The notes below the pieces were generated by a model, which was not told the DNA's origin, did not search any database, and saw only the letters and a program-made list of their open reading frames with translations. A program made the translations under genes and the position numbers. A stretch of DNA of 64,000 nt from an uncultured Oligoflexales bacterium. GTDB taxonomy: Bacteria; Bdellovibrionota_B; Oligoflexia; Oligoflexales; JAPPIL01. This document shows positions 17,045 through 24,431 of the stretch, one piece after another. The stretch spans positions 2,448,001 through 2,512,000 of the forward strand of contig OY282434.1 in assembly GCA_958296095.1 (NCBI GenBank). Reading direction: 5' to 3'. Position 1 is the stretch's first letter; each line of letters begins with the position of its first letter.

Positions 17045-17387
17045 CGTTGACCTTAATTAGCCTACCCCCAGGGCTTTCGCATCCTAACTGGCACAAGCTT
17101 CCCTGGCTCTTGATCTTCCCAAGAAGTTCGTCGTCGTCGGGGTTCTGGGATTTAACATCGCTCTTGATGACGAACTCACCCACGGGATTTATGCCTGCCG
17201 TCAGATACACCCGAATACCAGGGATATTGCCCGTCTTGGGAGTGAGCATTCCGGTAAGATGCGTGGGGGGCATGATCCAGTTGTGGTGTTCGGATTTCCA
17301 CTGAATCTTTAGCCTGTTAGCAATTCGCTCGCAAAGGCCCGTCTGCCTACGAACAACGCGTTCAGATTTGCGTAATGGTAGCCCCAT
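17025..17387 (-). CDS. Small basic hypothetical protein in the HEPN island
   Basis: The 120-residue product was not recognised. The ATG at 17387 has GAGG with 8-base spacing and its 3' end overlaps the downstream HEPN gene by 20 bases, so it looks like a genuine middle gene of an operon. The N-terminus is strongly basic (RKSERVVRRQTGLCERIANRLKI region), and two cysteines lie at the C-terminus (CQLGCESPGG). An antitoxin or nucleic-acid-binding role is possible but unsupported. Confidence 0.6.
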   Translation of the reverse strand: MGLPLRKSERVVRRQTGLCERIANRLKIQWKSEHHNWIMPPTHLTGMLTPKTGNIPGIRVYLTAGINPVGEFVIKSDVKSQNPDDDELLGKIKSQGSLCQLGCESPGGRLIKVNDVCLKK

Positions 17388-17499
17388 AGATTTACCTCAC
17401 AACTTACGGCAAGATACCTGCGATCATACTTTTATTGGGATAATTACCCGTAACCCTCGATTTCACTTGAAACATGGTAACACACTCAACACGCAGATA

Positions 17500-19404
17500 T
17501 CAATCTGGTTTTTGGCTAACACAGCTTGTGGGCAAACCCCGTTCTACCGGATCGTTGAGCTTTAGGCGAAACCGAACGGCATTGCTGCGAAAGCTAATTC
17601 CCTGAACCCCAAAATTTATAGGATCAACCACCGTCACCTTGCCATCTTTGAGTTCACGTGCGCCATCACCATCAAGTTGTCCTTTTTTATCGATATAGGA
17701 ACAATAGACCCCCTCAAACCCCAACAGCCCTAATATCATTCTGGTCATGACCTCGTGTGCGATGGCCGTGTAGGTAGCTAACTCGCGGTCGGTAGCTCCC
17801 GTCACCCCTCTACGGGCAAGCTCGTTCCTGACCTTGGTTAAGCCATAAATCTTACCCTTAAGACCGATCAACAGATCGTGTGTCTGTTCAGCTAAAAAAT
17901 TCCTGATCAAGCCGCCCAGGCTTATTGATGTGCTGGTGGTAGATGTTGATCGAGCCACAATTTCGATGGCTACCAATTTCATAAAAAGCCCGGAATCGCT
18001 GATCTTTTGAGATGACAGCATAAGATAAATAGCCCGTCGAACATCGTTCCAAAAACCGCAGTGTCTCTTTTCGATGACACAGTTAACCAGGCGATTTGCA
18101 TCTTCCGTCCTCTCAATGATTGGCATAAGCGGGGTATCGAGGCTGATATTAGGTTTTGTGGCGTGGGTTTCTACGTTGCCTGAGAGGCTGGTCTCCCATA
18201 TCGGGCAATATACGCGTCGGCCTCTGGCAAAAGACATAACATCTACTAGTTTTTCAAGGAGATCAACCGCTTCTCTCTTCCACTCAATATCATCAAAATG
18301 GGGTGGAGATGTCCTGTCGTTGTAAATATTGGCTGTCCATATTCTTTCCTCTTTATGGAGTGTCCACGAAAGATTGTCGATAGATAGATAACCCAACCCA
18401 TTAATTTTGTAATGCCAATCATCAGTGTTGAGAGTGTGTGGCTGGCTGTCGTCAACTTCCTCCTGATTTACTCCCCCGACTGGGGGCAACTCAATCTTGT
18501 TGTCAGGGATAACCCCGCCACCGGTGCTTGATAAACAAACAGAAACCCTTCGATAGCGGCCTTCTTGGCTGTGTATTTTGTCCGACCGACTAAAAAACAC
18601 AGTACCAGATGGAAATATATCAGGTAGCCTGCCGATCCCCCGCCTCCTTCCGTCGATGGTAACATTGCCTGAGATGGTCGTATCGCTTGTGGTCGCTTGC
18701 CCTTTGAGGCTAATCGTGTCCCCATCAAAGAAACGAGCGATCATTTTATAATCTTTTGCCGACAGTGCGTCGTCATCTGTTTCAAAAAACGCTTTGCCGA
18801 ATCGATCGATACCGACGGTTAATGTTAGATTGAACATCTCACTACTGTGCGTAATTTGAACGTTAAACTTATCGAGAAAAAAATATTTTCTGACAAACAT
18901 AATCACAGGCGGGCATATTATTCCTGGCTTCTGGAAAACCTCGCCGTCAACGAACTCACCTTGTTCGGCTATGCGCTTCATATCCTCGCCGCTAACAAAC
19001 AGACTTTTTGCAAGTATTCTGAAGTGGGCGACCTTTGGTGTGTCCTCGATTATCCTGGGCTTAGTGCCGCTCTTTGTCTCGATCTCCAGCTCCAGTCCCC
19101 CTTCTTTTAGGGCGGAGTTCATGTCGGTGGCCATATCTGAAGCGAATTTTTTATCACTGCGAAAGCGGTAGACAACCTCTTTTGGTGGCGGTTCAAAACA
19201 GAAAGCATCAGGTGAGTGTGGCATCGGAATATTTACGTGCTCGTCGTCATCTTCAACCAGCTTAACTTCCATGTTCCGTGGCACATTTATCCCTATTCGC
19301 CGAAGCGCGAGCTTGGGATCGTCGCGGGCAAACTTGGCAAACTCTGGATATAGGTGGTATCTGGCTGAAAATTCCACCCGGTACTGTGATTGCAAGTCAT
19401 CCAT
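17500..19404 (-). CDS. Large HEPN-like protein with NHLP-leader-like N-terminal domain
   Basis: The 634-residue protein is the first gene of the island operon. Residues about 20-62 (EFAKFARDDPKLALRRIGIN, then VPRNMEVKLVEDD and a NIPMP end) follow the pattern of nitrile-hydratase-type leader peptides (NHLP, TOMM propeptide domain). The middle is unassigned. The C-terminal region has a helical HEPN-like part with VRNELARRG (Arg526-Asn527), where the expected His of RNxxxH is Arg531, then AHEVMTRMILGLLGFEGVYC, matching the paralogous neighbour. The catalytic site is therefore probably defective, which suggests a regulatory or pairing role. ATG 19404 has GAGGG upstream and a good promoter. Confidence 0.68.
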   Translation of the reverse strand: MDDLQSQYRVEFSARYHLYPEFAKFARDDPKLALRRIGINVPRNMEVKLVEDDDEHVNIPMPHSPDAFCFEPPPKEVVYRFRSDKKFASDMATDMNSALKEGGLELEIETKSGTKPRIIEDTPKVAHFRILAKSLFVSGEDMKRIAEQGEFVDGEVFQKPGIICPPVIMFVRKYFFLDKFNVQITHSSEMFNLTLTVGIDRFGKAFFETDDDALSAKDYKMIARFFDGDTISLKGQATTSDTTISGNVTIDGRRRGIGRLPDIFPSGTVFFSRSDKIHSQEGRYRRVSVCLSSTGGGVIPDNKIELPPVGGVNQEEVDDSQPHTLNTDDWHYKINGLGYLSIDNLSWTLHKEERIWTANIYNDRTSPPHFDDIEWKREAVDLLEKLVDVMSFARGRRVYCPIWETSLSGNVETHATKPNISLDTPLMPIIERTEDANRLVNCVIEKRHCGFWNDVRRAIYLMLSSQKISDSGLFMKLVAIEIVARSTSTTSTSISLGGLIRNFLAEQTHDLLIGLKGKIYGLTKVRNELARRGVTGATDRELATYTAIAHEVMTRMILGLLGFEGVYCSYIDKKGQLDGDGARELKDGKVTVVDPINFGVQGISFRSNAVRFRLKLNDPVERGLPTSCVSQKPD

Positions 19405-19436
19405 AGCATGCCCTCTATACCTATTTTACCGCGGAA

Positions 19437-19465
19437 TATATACTAGATGCTATACCAGGTGGCAA
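19437..19465 (-). promoter_or_regulatory. Promoter of the HEPN island operon
   Basis: On the minus strand TTGCCA (19460-19465), 17-base spacer, TATATA (19437-19442). The transcript would start near 19430, about 26 bases ahead of the ATG at 19404. The promoter lies inside the repeat-bounded segment, so the cassette carries its own expression signal. Confidence 0.6.
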
Positions 19466-19493
19466 CATTTCCGACAGCCAGTGGCATCCACGC

Positions 19494-19518
19494 CGCCGCC
19501 ATACCAAGCGATAGGAAA
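19494..19518. repeat. 25-bp direct repeat, right copy (possible attachment site)
   Basis: Perfect copy of 15961-15985, including the final codons and TAG of the sigma-54-like gene, but without that gene upstream. It lies between the island promoter and the end of the aldehyde dehydrogenase gene. Confidence 0.8.
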
Positions 19519-19543
19519 CAGGCCTGGCGCGACATGACTTACC

Positions 19544-20935
19544 CTAGAGCGACAGGCGACCGAGTCGTAGCATGATTTTGAGCCAGCGAAGATTCTTGCT
19601 GTAGGGCGGGAAGCGGAGCTGTTGATCAAAGCCAAAGGCACGCCGCGTGATACTTTTTTGATGTGAAAAGGTCATAAACCCATGCTTGCCGTGACACTTG
19701 CCAAATCCGCTGCGGCCCTTGCCGCCGAAGGGCAAGCCCATGATACCGTATTGAATTAACGCATCATTAATGCAGCCAGAGCCAAAGGCGATGCGACGCG
19801 TGACATAGGCGATGCGTTCTTGGTCACGACTATAGAGGTATAGTGCCAGCGGGTTTTTATTTTTTTCAATGATAGCAACGAGCTGCTCGTTGTCCTGAAA
19901 AGTAAGAATCGGCAACAGCGGGCCGAAAATTTCTTCACTCATGATGCGGCTATCTAGCTGGCAATCACTCAGCAGGGTCGGGGCAATAAAGTTATCGTCG
20001 AGATCGTACTGTCCGCCATGCACGATGTTGCCTGCTTGCAAATAGGAGACGAGGCGTTCGCAGTGTTGACGGCTGATGATCCGCCCTAAGCTCGCACTTT
20101 GTTGCGGCCGGTCCCCGTAGAAGGCAACGATGGTGTGGCACAGGGCGGCAATCAGCTCGGCTTTAATGTCGGCATGGACGAGCAGATAGTCGGGGGCAAT
20201 ACAACTCTGCCCGCTGTTGAAAAACTTTGCCCAGACGATACGGCGGGCGGTGTCACGCAAAGGCACATCACGATCGACGATGCAGGGACTCTTGCCGCCG
20301 AGTTCAAGGGTGACGGACGCGAGATGGCGGGCGGATTTTTCCATGACAATTTTGCCAACCGTATGGCTGCCGATGAAAAAAACATGGTCAAAAGGTAGAT
20401 CGAGCAAGGCACTGCTCGTCTCAATACCGCCGTTGATGACTTGCACATGTTCGGGCGGGAAACAATCCGACAGCATGCGTTGCAGCAGCATAGCGGTGTG
20501 GGGGGCATGCTCGGACGGTTTCAAGATGACACAGTTGCCTGCCGCTAGGGCCGTGATCAATGGCGATAATGCTAGCTGCAGCGGATAGTTCCAAGGGGCG
20601 ATGATTAGCACACAGCCACGGGGTTCAGGTTGTGTGTAGCTGCTGGCGGGAAAATACAACAGCGGTGTTCGTACCCGCCGCCGCGCCATCCAACGCTTGA
20701 GATGCCGACGGACGTAAGCCAGTTCTTGCCGCGTGAGGTCAATTTCACTGACCACAGCTTCAAAAGCTGGCTTGCGCAGGTCAGCATGCAACGCGGCAAC
20801 GATGTCGTGGTGGTGTTTGCGCAGGGTAGCCTGCAGAGTTGCGAGCGCGGTGCGACGGAAGGCATAGGCGTGGGTCGCGCCACTGGCAAAATAGTCCTGT
20901 TGCGTGCGATGCAGTTTCTGCAGGGAGAGGGTCAC
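19544..20935 (-). CDS. Aldehyde dehydrogenase, class 3 / fatty-aldehyde type
   Basis: Oxidises aldehydes to acids with NAD(P)+. The 463-residue protein has the family motifs in order: APWNYPLQL (about 113-121), ILKPSEHAP, FIGSHTVGK, the catalytic Glu211 in LELGGKSP, catalytic Cys245 in SGQSCIAPDY, and EEIFGPLLP. The short length and hydrophobic C-terminus with no extra N-terminal region fit the class 3 (ALDH3-like) group, which accepts medium and long-chain aldehydes. GTG 20935 has GGAG eight bases upstream. A link with the LuxE-LuxC fusion 12 kb away, as producer and consumer of fatty aldehyde, is speculative. Confidence 0.88.
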   Translation of the reverse strand: MTLSLQKLHRTQQDYFASGATHAYAFRRTALATLQATLRKHHHDIVAALHADLRKPAFEAVVSEIDLTRQELAYVRRHLKRWMARRRVRTPLLYFPASSYTQPEPRGCVLIIAPWNYPLQLALSPLITALAAGNCVILKPSEHAPHTAMLLQRMLSDCFPPEHVQVINGGIETSSALLDLPFDHVFFIGSHTVGKIVMEKSARHLASVTLELGGKSPCIVDRDVPLRDTARRIVWAKFFNSGQSCIAPDYLLVHADIKAELIAALCHTIVAFYGDRPQQSASLGRIISRQHCERLVSYLQAGNIVHGGQYDLDDNFIAPTLLSDCQLDSRIMSEEIFGPLLPILTFQDNEQLVAIIEKNKNPLALYLYSRDQERIAYVTRRIAFGSGCINDALIQYGIMGLPFGGKGRSGFGKCHGKHGFMTFSHQKSITRRAFGFDQQLRFPPYSKNLRWLKIMLRLGRLSL

Positions 20936-21007
20936 CGGCTGCTCCGCCCTGGCACGGTGGTAGACTATGCCGCGTTATGAAAAAATTTCATAGTCGTCGG
21001 GGTCGTA

Positions 21008-21586
21008 TCAATAGGTGATCAACTCGTATCTTTCTTTCCAGTAACGGCGGATAAACCACTGCTGTTGCCCCAACCAGTCCCCAGTGACGGCGAAGCCCAC
21101 AATCTCCAACAGTTCCTTCCCATCGTCTGACGACGACCTAGTCATGTCGATAGTGAGATAGCCGCCTTCTTCTTCACCGGTAATCGTGGTGATAGTCATG
21201 ATAAAAGATACGTAACTTTCCTCGTCACTCCAGGCATGTGCCCAACCCACCTGACGGTAATTGGCACTGTCACCACAGGAGCTCTGGGATGGATAGTCTG
21301 GGGCCAGTACCTTGAACGTGTCCCTCGAATCTTCATGCAGTGCATCTTGCTGGAGCACGAAGCAATTGCTGACAACCATCTCCCCCGTTGGGGTCGCCCG
21401 AGCAAACTGATAGTAGTCACCGCTGGCCCCAGGCAAGACAACCACACTCGCCTTATAGGGACGGGACACTCCCGCTTCGCTAAAGGCTTGTCCTTCTCCC
21501 TCATACTTAAGCTGAACATCGGCGTAACACAACGAACCCACGCCCAGCAACACCACAAGCTTGAGCCCTAGCAAAAATCTAAACAT
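21008..21586 (-). CDS. Secreted hypothetical protein
   Basis: The 192-residue product was not recognised. ATG 21586 has AAGGAG eight bases upstream and opens a signal peptide (MFRFLLGLKLVVLLGVGSLCYA). The mature part looks all-beta and ends aromatic and charged (QQQWFIRRYWKERYELITY). Two cysteines in the mature chain (VSNCFVLQ, QSSCGDSANYR) could form a disulphide. A periplasmic or extracellular location is inferred. The small inverted repeat ATGAAA/TTTCAT near 20977-20992 sits downstream. Confidence 0.65.
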   Translation of the reverse strand: MFRFLLGLKLVVLLGVGSLCYADVQLKYEGEGQAFSEAGVSRPYKASVVVLPGASGDYYQFARATPTGEMVVSNCFVLQQDALHEDSRDTFKVLAPDYPSQSSCGDSANYRQVGWAHAWSDEESYVSFIMTITTITGEEEGGYLTIDMTRSSSDDGKELLEIVGFAVTGDWLGQQQWFIRRYWKERYELITY

Positions 21587-21680
21587 CCGCCTTACTCCTT
21601 GAGGAACTGACTGAAAAACTGACCTGCCGCCAGCCTTGTAGTGGTTAGCGGCAAGCTTGTCAACGCACAAAATTTTAACG

Positions 21681-22430
21681 AGCTCGCTGCTGCGCTGCGC
21701 TACGCTGCGCTACGCTACGCTGCGCTACGCTGCGCTACGCTGCGCTACGCTGCGCTACGCTGCGCTGCGCGGCTCTTTTGTAACGCTCGCTTGCTAGCTC
21801 GCTTCTTGTGCTCAGACCTCCTGCCATTGCGTTGAGGCTTGCCCTCAGGCCCATCGTTATTGCATTCAGGCTTGCCTCATATCTCTCTGCTTGCACCCAA
21901 GTCTCTCGGCGGTTGCCCCCACCTCTTGCCTACCGAGAGCTCCATGAACGGCAGGGAGAGACCGTGCGAAAACTCGACCGCAGATATTGCCATATTGCTG
22001 TTAGATTATGCTTTCAGACAAGAGTATGTGCTTACTACCCGTTCGGGGAGAGTTTATCGCTGATCGGCTTTTTTGCCGCTTGCTAGCTCCACTGCTCCAT
22101 GCCAAGACAACGGAGACTTGCGCTAAATAAGGTCTTTGCCGTTCGCTGCTTGCGCTCAGACCTCTCGCGATTGCGTTCAGATTATTTTTTTGCACAAGGC
22201 ATGTGCTTACATCTGTTGAGGTCGAGTTGCACGCGGCTTCCTTGCCGCTTTCTCGCTCGCTACGCTCGCTGGACTTTTTGCCGCTTTCTCGCTCGCTACG
22301 CTCGCTGGACTTTTTGCCGCTTTCTCGCTCGCTACGCTCGCTGGACTTTTTGCCGCTTTCTCGCTCCGCTCGCTCTTTGCGCCCTGATCTCCCTGTGTTG
22401 CGTTGAGGCTTGCCTACCGAGAGCTCTGAA
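21681..22430 (+). repeat. Composite dispersed repeat cluster 1
   Basis: A 750-base cluster with no supported gene. In order: a tandem of TGCGCTACGC-like decamers (about 21690-21775), the GCTCGC module, GCGTTGAGGCTTGCC-type modules, one degenerate copy of the structured core (21929-22067), the ACGGAG module near 22109, more GCGTTCAG modules, then three full 36-base tandem units starting at 22242, 22278 and 22314 plus a partial one at 22350. The 36-base unit begins TTGCCGCTTTCTCGCTC, nearly the same as the 18-base unit inside the LuxE-LuxC gene. Confidence 0.88.
21929..22067 (+). repeat. Structured repeat core, copy A (degenerate)
   Basis: Starts CCTACCGAGAG, has ACGG/CCGT and AAACTC/GAGTTT arms, and ends ATCGCTGATCGG, so the outer stem is partly lost. 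It belongs to the subgroup with T in the 5' arm and A in the 3' arm. Confidence 0.8.
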
Positions 22431-22724
22431 AGATACCCACAGCAAACATCAGTTGCTATTCTGTGGCAACTCGCTTAGCTTCGATGCCAAGCTCACTGTG
22501 TGGTAACGATCCAAATACAAACACGGAAGGCACATCATGTCAAAACGTGCTCTGCACAATGCCCTGTTCATGGCGGCATTTACCCGCAACGTAAAATTAG
22601 CCACAGAACTGCTCAAGTTCTTGCTCGGCCAGGAGCGAGCTGCACAGTTTAACTTCCGCACACTTAAATTCGAGACGACGGTGTTTACTGATGCCGAGGG
22701 TGAGCAGATAACTAGAGAGCAAGC

Positions 22725-22807
22725 TTGAACGCAAAAGCAAGAGGTCTGAGTGCAAAGAGCGAGCTAGAAAGCGAGCGATACAAAGAGCCGCGCAGCGAAG
22801 AGCAAGC
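22725..22807. repeat. Short repeat module inserted in the Rpn gene, first site
   Basis: About 83 bases of dispersed-repeat sequence (TTGAACGCAAAAGCAAGAGG, then GAGCGAGCTAGAAAGCGAGC) split the Rpn reading frame and supply a stop at 22726-22728. The 9-mer AGAGCAAGC occurs at both edges (22716-22724 and 22799-22807), as a target duplication would; however CAAGC also belongs to some repeat copies. Confidence 0.65.
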
Positions 22808-23140
22808 ATATCTTCCAGCAACTGCTTTCCTACCAAACCGTTCTTTACGCAGAGGCTGCCGACGAGGTTGTGCCGATCGTTGTTTCCACGGCGAAGAGCA
22901 AGTGGCACTTGCCGCGAGCTTTCCGGGCCGCACAGAGCAATGTCTGTGGTGAGGTCAGCCTTAATTTTGGCTACTTGCTATTCGATTTTGCCAGGCAAAC
23001 TGCCGAGACGCTACAGACTGTGTTTCCCAGCTCGCATCCCTATCTCCTCGGCATGCGTAGCCTGCAACAGTTGAATAGAGAGGTGATCGGGGAATTTCTC
23101 GTCGGCAGTCTTGCTCTGCCTGCGGAAGAGAGGATAAAGC

Positions 23141-23209
23141 AGAGAGGTTTGAGGACAAAGAGCGAGCTAGCAAGCGAGCGTTACTAAAGAGCCAAGCGCA
23201 GCGTAGCGA
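23141..23209. repeat. Short repeat module inserted in the Rpn gene, second site
   Basis: About 69 bases with GAGCGAGCTAGCAAGCGAGC and GCGCAGCGTAGCGA in minus orientation relative to the other clusters separate the middle and C-terminal pieces of the Rpn gene, which resume in a different frame. Confidence 0.65.
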
Positions 23210-23667
23210 ACCAACTGTCTTGTCGAATCCGATGGCGGTTTCGACATGGGTCTGCTAGAGGAAATCGAGGCTGGTTGTATCAACAAAGTGGAGGATAGAC
23301 TGATGCGCACCATCAAAATTGGTCAAGAGGGCTGGCTTGAGCAGGGCTTTAAGAAGGGACTAGCCAAAGGCAAGGCCGAGGGCAAGGCCGAGGGCAAAGC
23401 CGAGGGCAAAGCCGAGGGCAAAGCCGAGGGCAAAGCCGAGGGCAAAGCCGAGGGGCTGGCCAAGGTAGCATTGCGCATGCTTGAGGAGGGCATGAGCATT
23501 GAGGTCATTTGCCGTACAACAGGCCTCAAGCGCGGTGACCTGACCAAGCTCAAACGCAAACGTGCCTAGCTACGCTACGCGCTGCGCTACGCTACGCGGC
23601 TCTTTATAACGCTCGCTTCCTAGCTCGCTGCTTGCGCTTAGACCTCTCGCGGTTACGTTCAAGCTTG

Positions 23668-23801
23668 CCTACCGAGAGCTCCATGAACGGCGCGGCGAGG
23701 CCGTACGAAAACCCGACCATAAATACTGCCATATTGCTGTCAGATTATGCTTTTAGATAAAGCATGTGCCTATACCTGTTGTGGTCGGGTTTATCGGTAG
23801 G
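23668..23801 (+). repeat. Structured repeat core, copy B
   Basis: 134 bases. Outer arms CCTACCGA/TCGGTAGG, hairpin ACGGC/GCCGT, 11-bp arms AAACCCGACCA/TGGTCGGGTTT, inner hairpin ATGCTTT/AAAGCAT with TAGAT loop. Best reference copy for the fold. Confidence 0.9.
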
Positions 23802-24046
23802 GCTGCGCCTCGCCAAGACAACGGAGGCTTGTGCTAAGTGGTGTCCTTGCCCCCAAGTTTCTCGCTGCGCGGTTTTTTTGCCGCTTCCTAGCTCATCGCT
23901 GCGCGATGCTTTTTGTATCGCTCGCTACGCGGCTTTTTGCCGCTTTCTAGCTCCCCGCTCGCTGCTTGCGCTACGCGGCTCTTTGTATCGCTCGCTTCCT
24001 AGCTCGCTGCTTGCGCTTAGACCTCTCGCGGTTACGTTCAAGCTTG

Positions 24047-24180
24047 CCTACCGAGAGCTCCATGAACGGCGCGGCGAGGCCGTACGAAAACCCGACCATA
24101 AATACTGCCATATTGCTGTCAGATTATGCTTTTAGATAAAGCATGTGCCTATACCTGTTGTGGTCGGGTTTATCGGTAGG
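24047..24180 (+). repeat. Structured repeat core, copy C
   Basis: Identical to copy B over the 134-base core, including all four pairs of inverted arms. Confidence 0.9.
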
Positions 24181-24431
24181 GCTGCGCCTCGCCAAGATAA
24201 CGGAGGCTTGTGCTAAGGGACTAGCTCCACTGCTCCCTGCCAAGACAACGGAGGTTTGTGCTAAGGAAGGTCTTTGCCCCTCGGCAGTTGCGTTCAAACT
24301 TGCCCACCTAGCCCCTTTGTTTACCCCGCATCTTCTTATCATCCTGACATTACAGCGTTTTGTAAGTTTACCTAAGAAAGTGCTTAAACTCTCCGATAGG
24401 CACGCGTGAGGATTGTTATGGCGGGGTAGTC

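Larger units (their letters stand above)
15961..19518. mobile_element. Candidate three-gene accessory island bounded by 25-bp direct repeats
   Basis: The segment between the two identical 25-bp repeats holds three minus-strand genes (two HEPN-like proteins and a small protein between them) and its own promoter. By eye it is more AT-rich and uses different codons from the flanking genes. No integrase, transposase or phage gene is present, so the mechanism of movement is unknown; it could be a passenger of an element mobilised in trans or a decayed remnant. The unit looks like a defence-type cassette, but that function is inferred. Confidence 0.65.
22537..23569 (+). pseudogene. Rpn family recombination-promoting nuclease/putative transposase, broken by repeat insertions
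   Basis: Three pieces of one PD-(D/E)XK-type Rpn gene can be read in order. The N-terminal piece is 22537-22728 (MSKRALHNALFMAAFTRN and on to FTDAEGEQ). The middle piece, about 22808-23140, includes LLSYQTVLYAEAADEVVPIV and NFGYLLFDFARQTAETL. The C-terminal piece, about 23210-23569, includes GLLEEIEAGCINKVEDRLMR, seven KAEG repeats and a final ICRTTGLKRGDLTKLKRK. The pieces are separated by short copies of the dispersed GCGAGC modules, which add stops and change frame. Tetrapeptide repeats near the C-terminus are usual in the family. ATG 22537 follows an AAGGCACATC stretch. The intact enzyme would be a DNA endonuclease; this copy should be inactive. Confidence 0.78.
23572..24310 (+). repeat. 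Composite dispersed repeat cluster 2, with a 228-bp internal duplication
   Basis: It follows directly on the Rpn stop. The segment 23611-23838 recurs at 23990-24217 with a single observed mismatch (379-base offset). Each copy contains the GCTCGC module, the GCGGTTACGTTCAAGCTTGC module, a full structured core and the CGCCAAGA.AACGGAGG tail. Between and after them lie extra GCTCGC and GGAGG modules. No supported gene is present. Confidence 0.9.

Noticed and set aside
15986-19493. Prophage or integrative conjugative element
   Set aside because: No integrase, excisionase, structural, replication or transfer gene is visible; only direct repeats and three accessory genes.
5422-20935. Bioluminescence operon
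   Set aside because: LuxE and LuxC domains are present, but there is no luxA, luxB or luxD, so light production is not supported.
21641-22506. ORFs within repeat cluster 1
   Set aside because: Their translations are Leu/Arg/Ser-rich repeats of the DNA modules, vary in frame between clusters and have no start signals.
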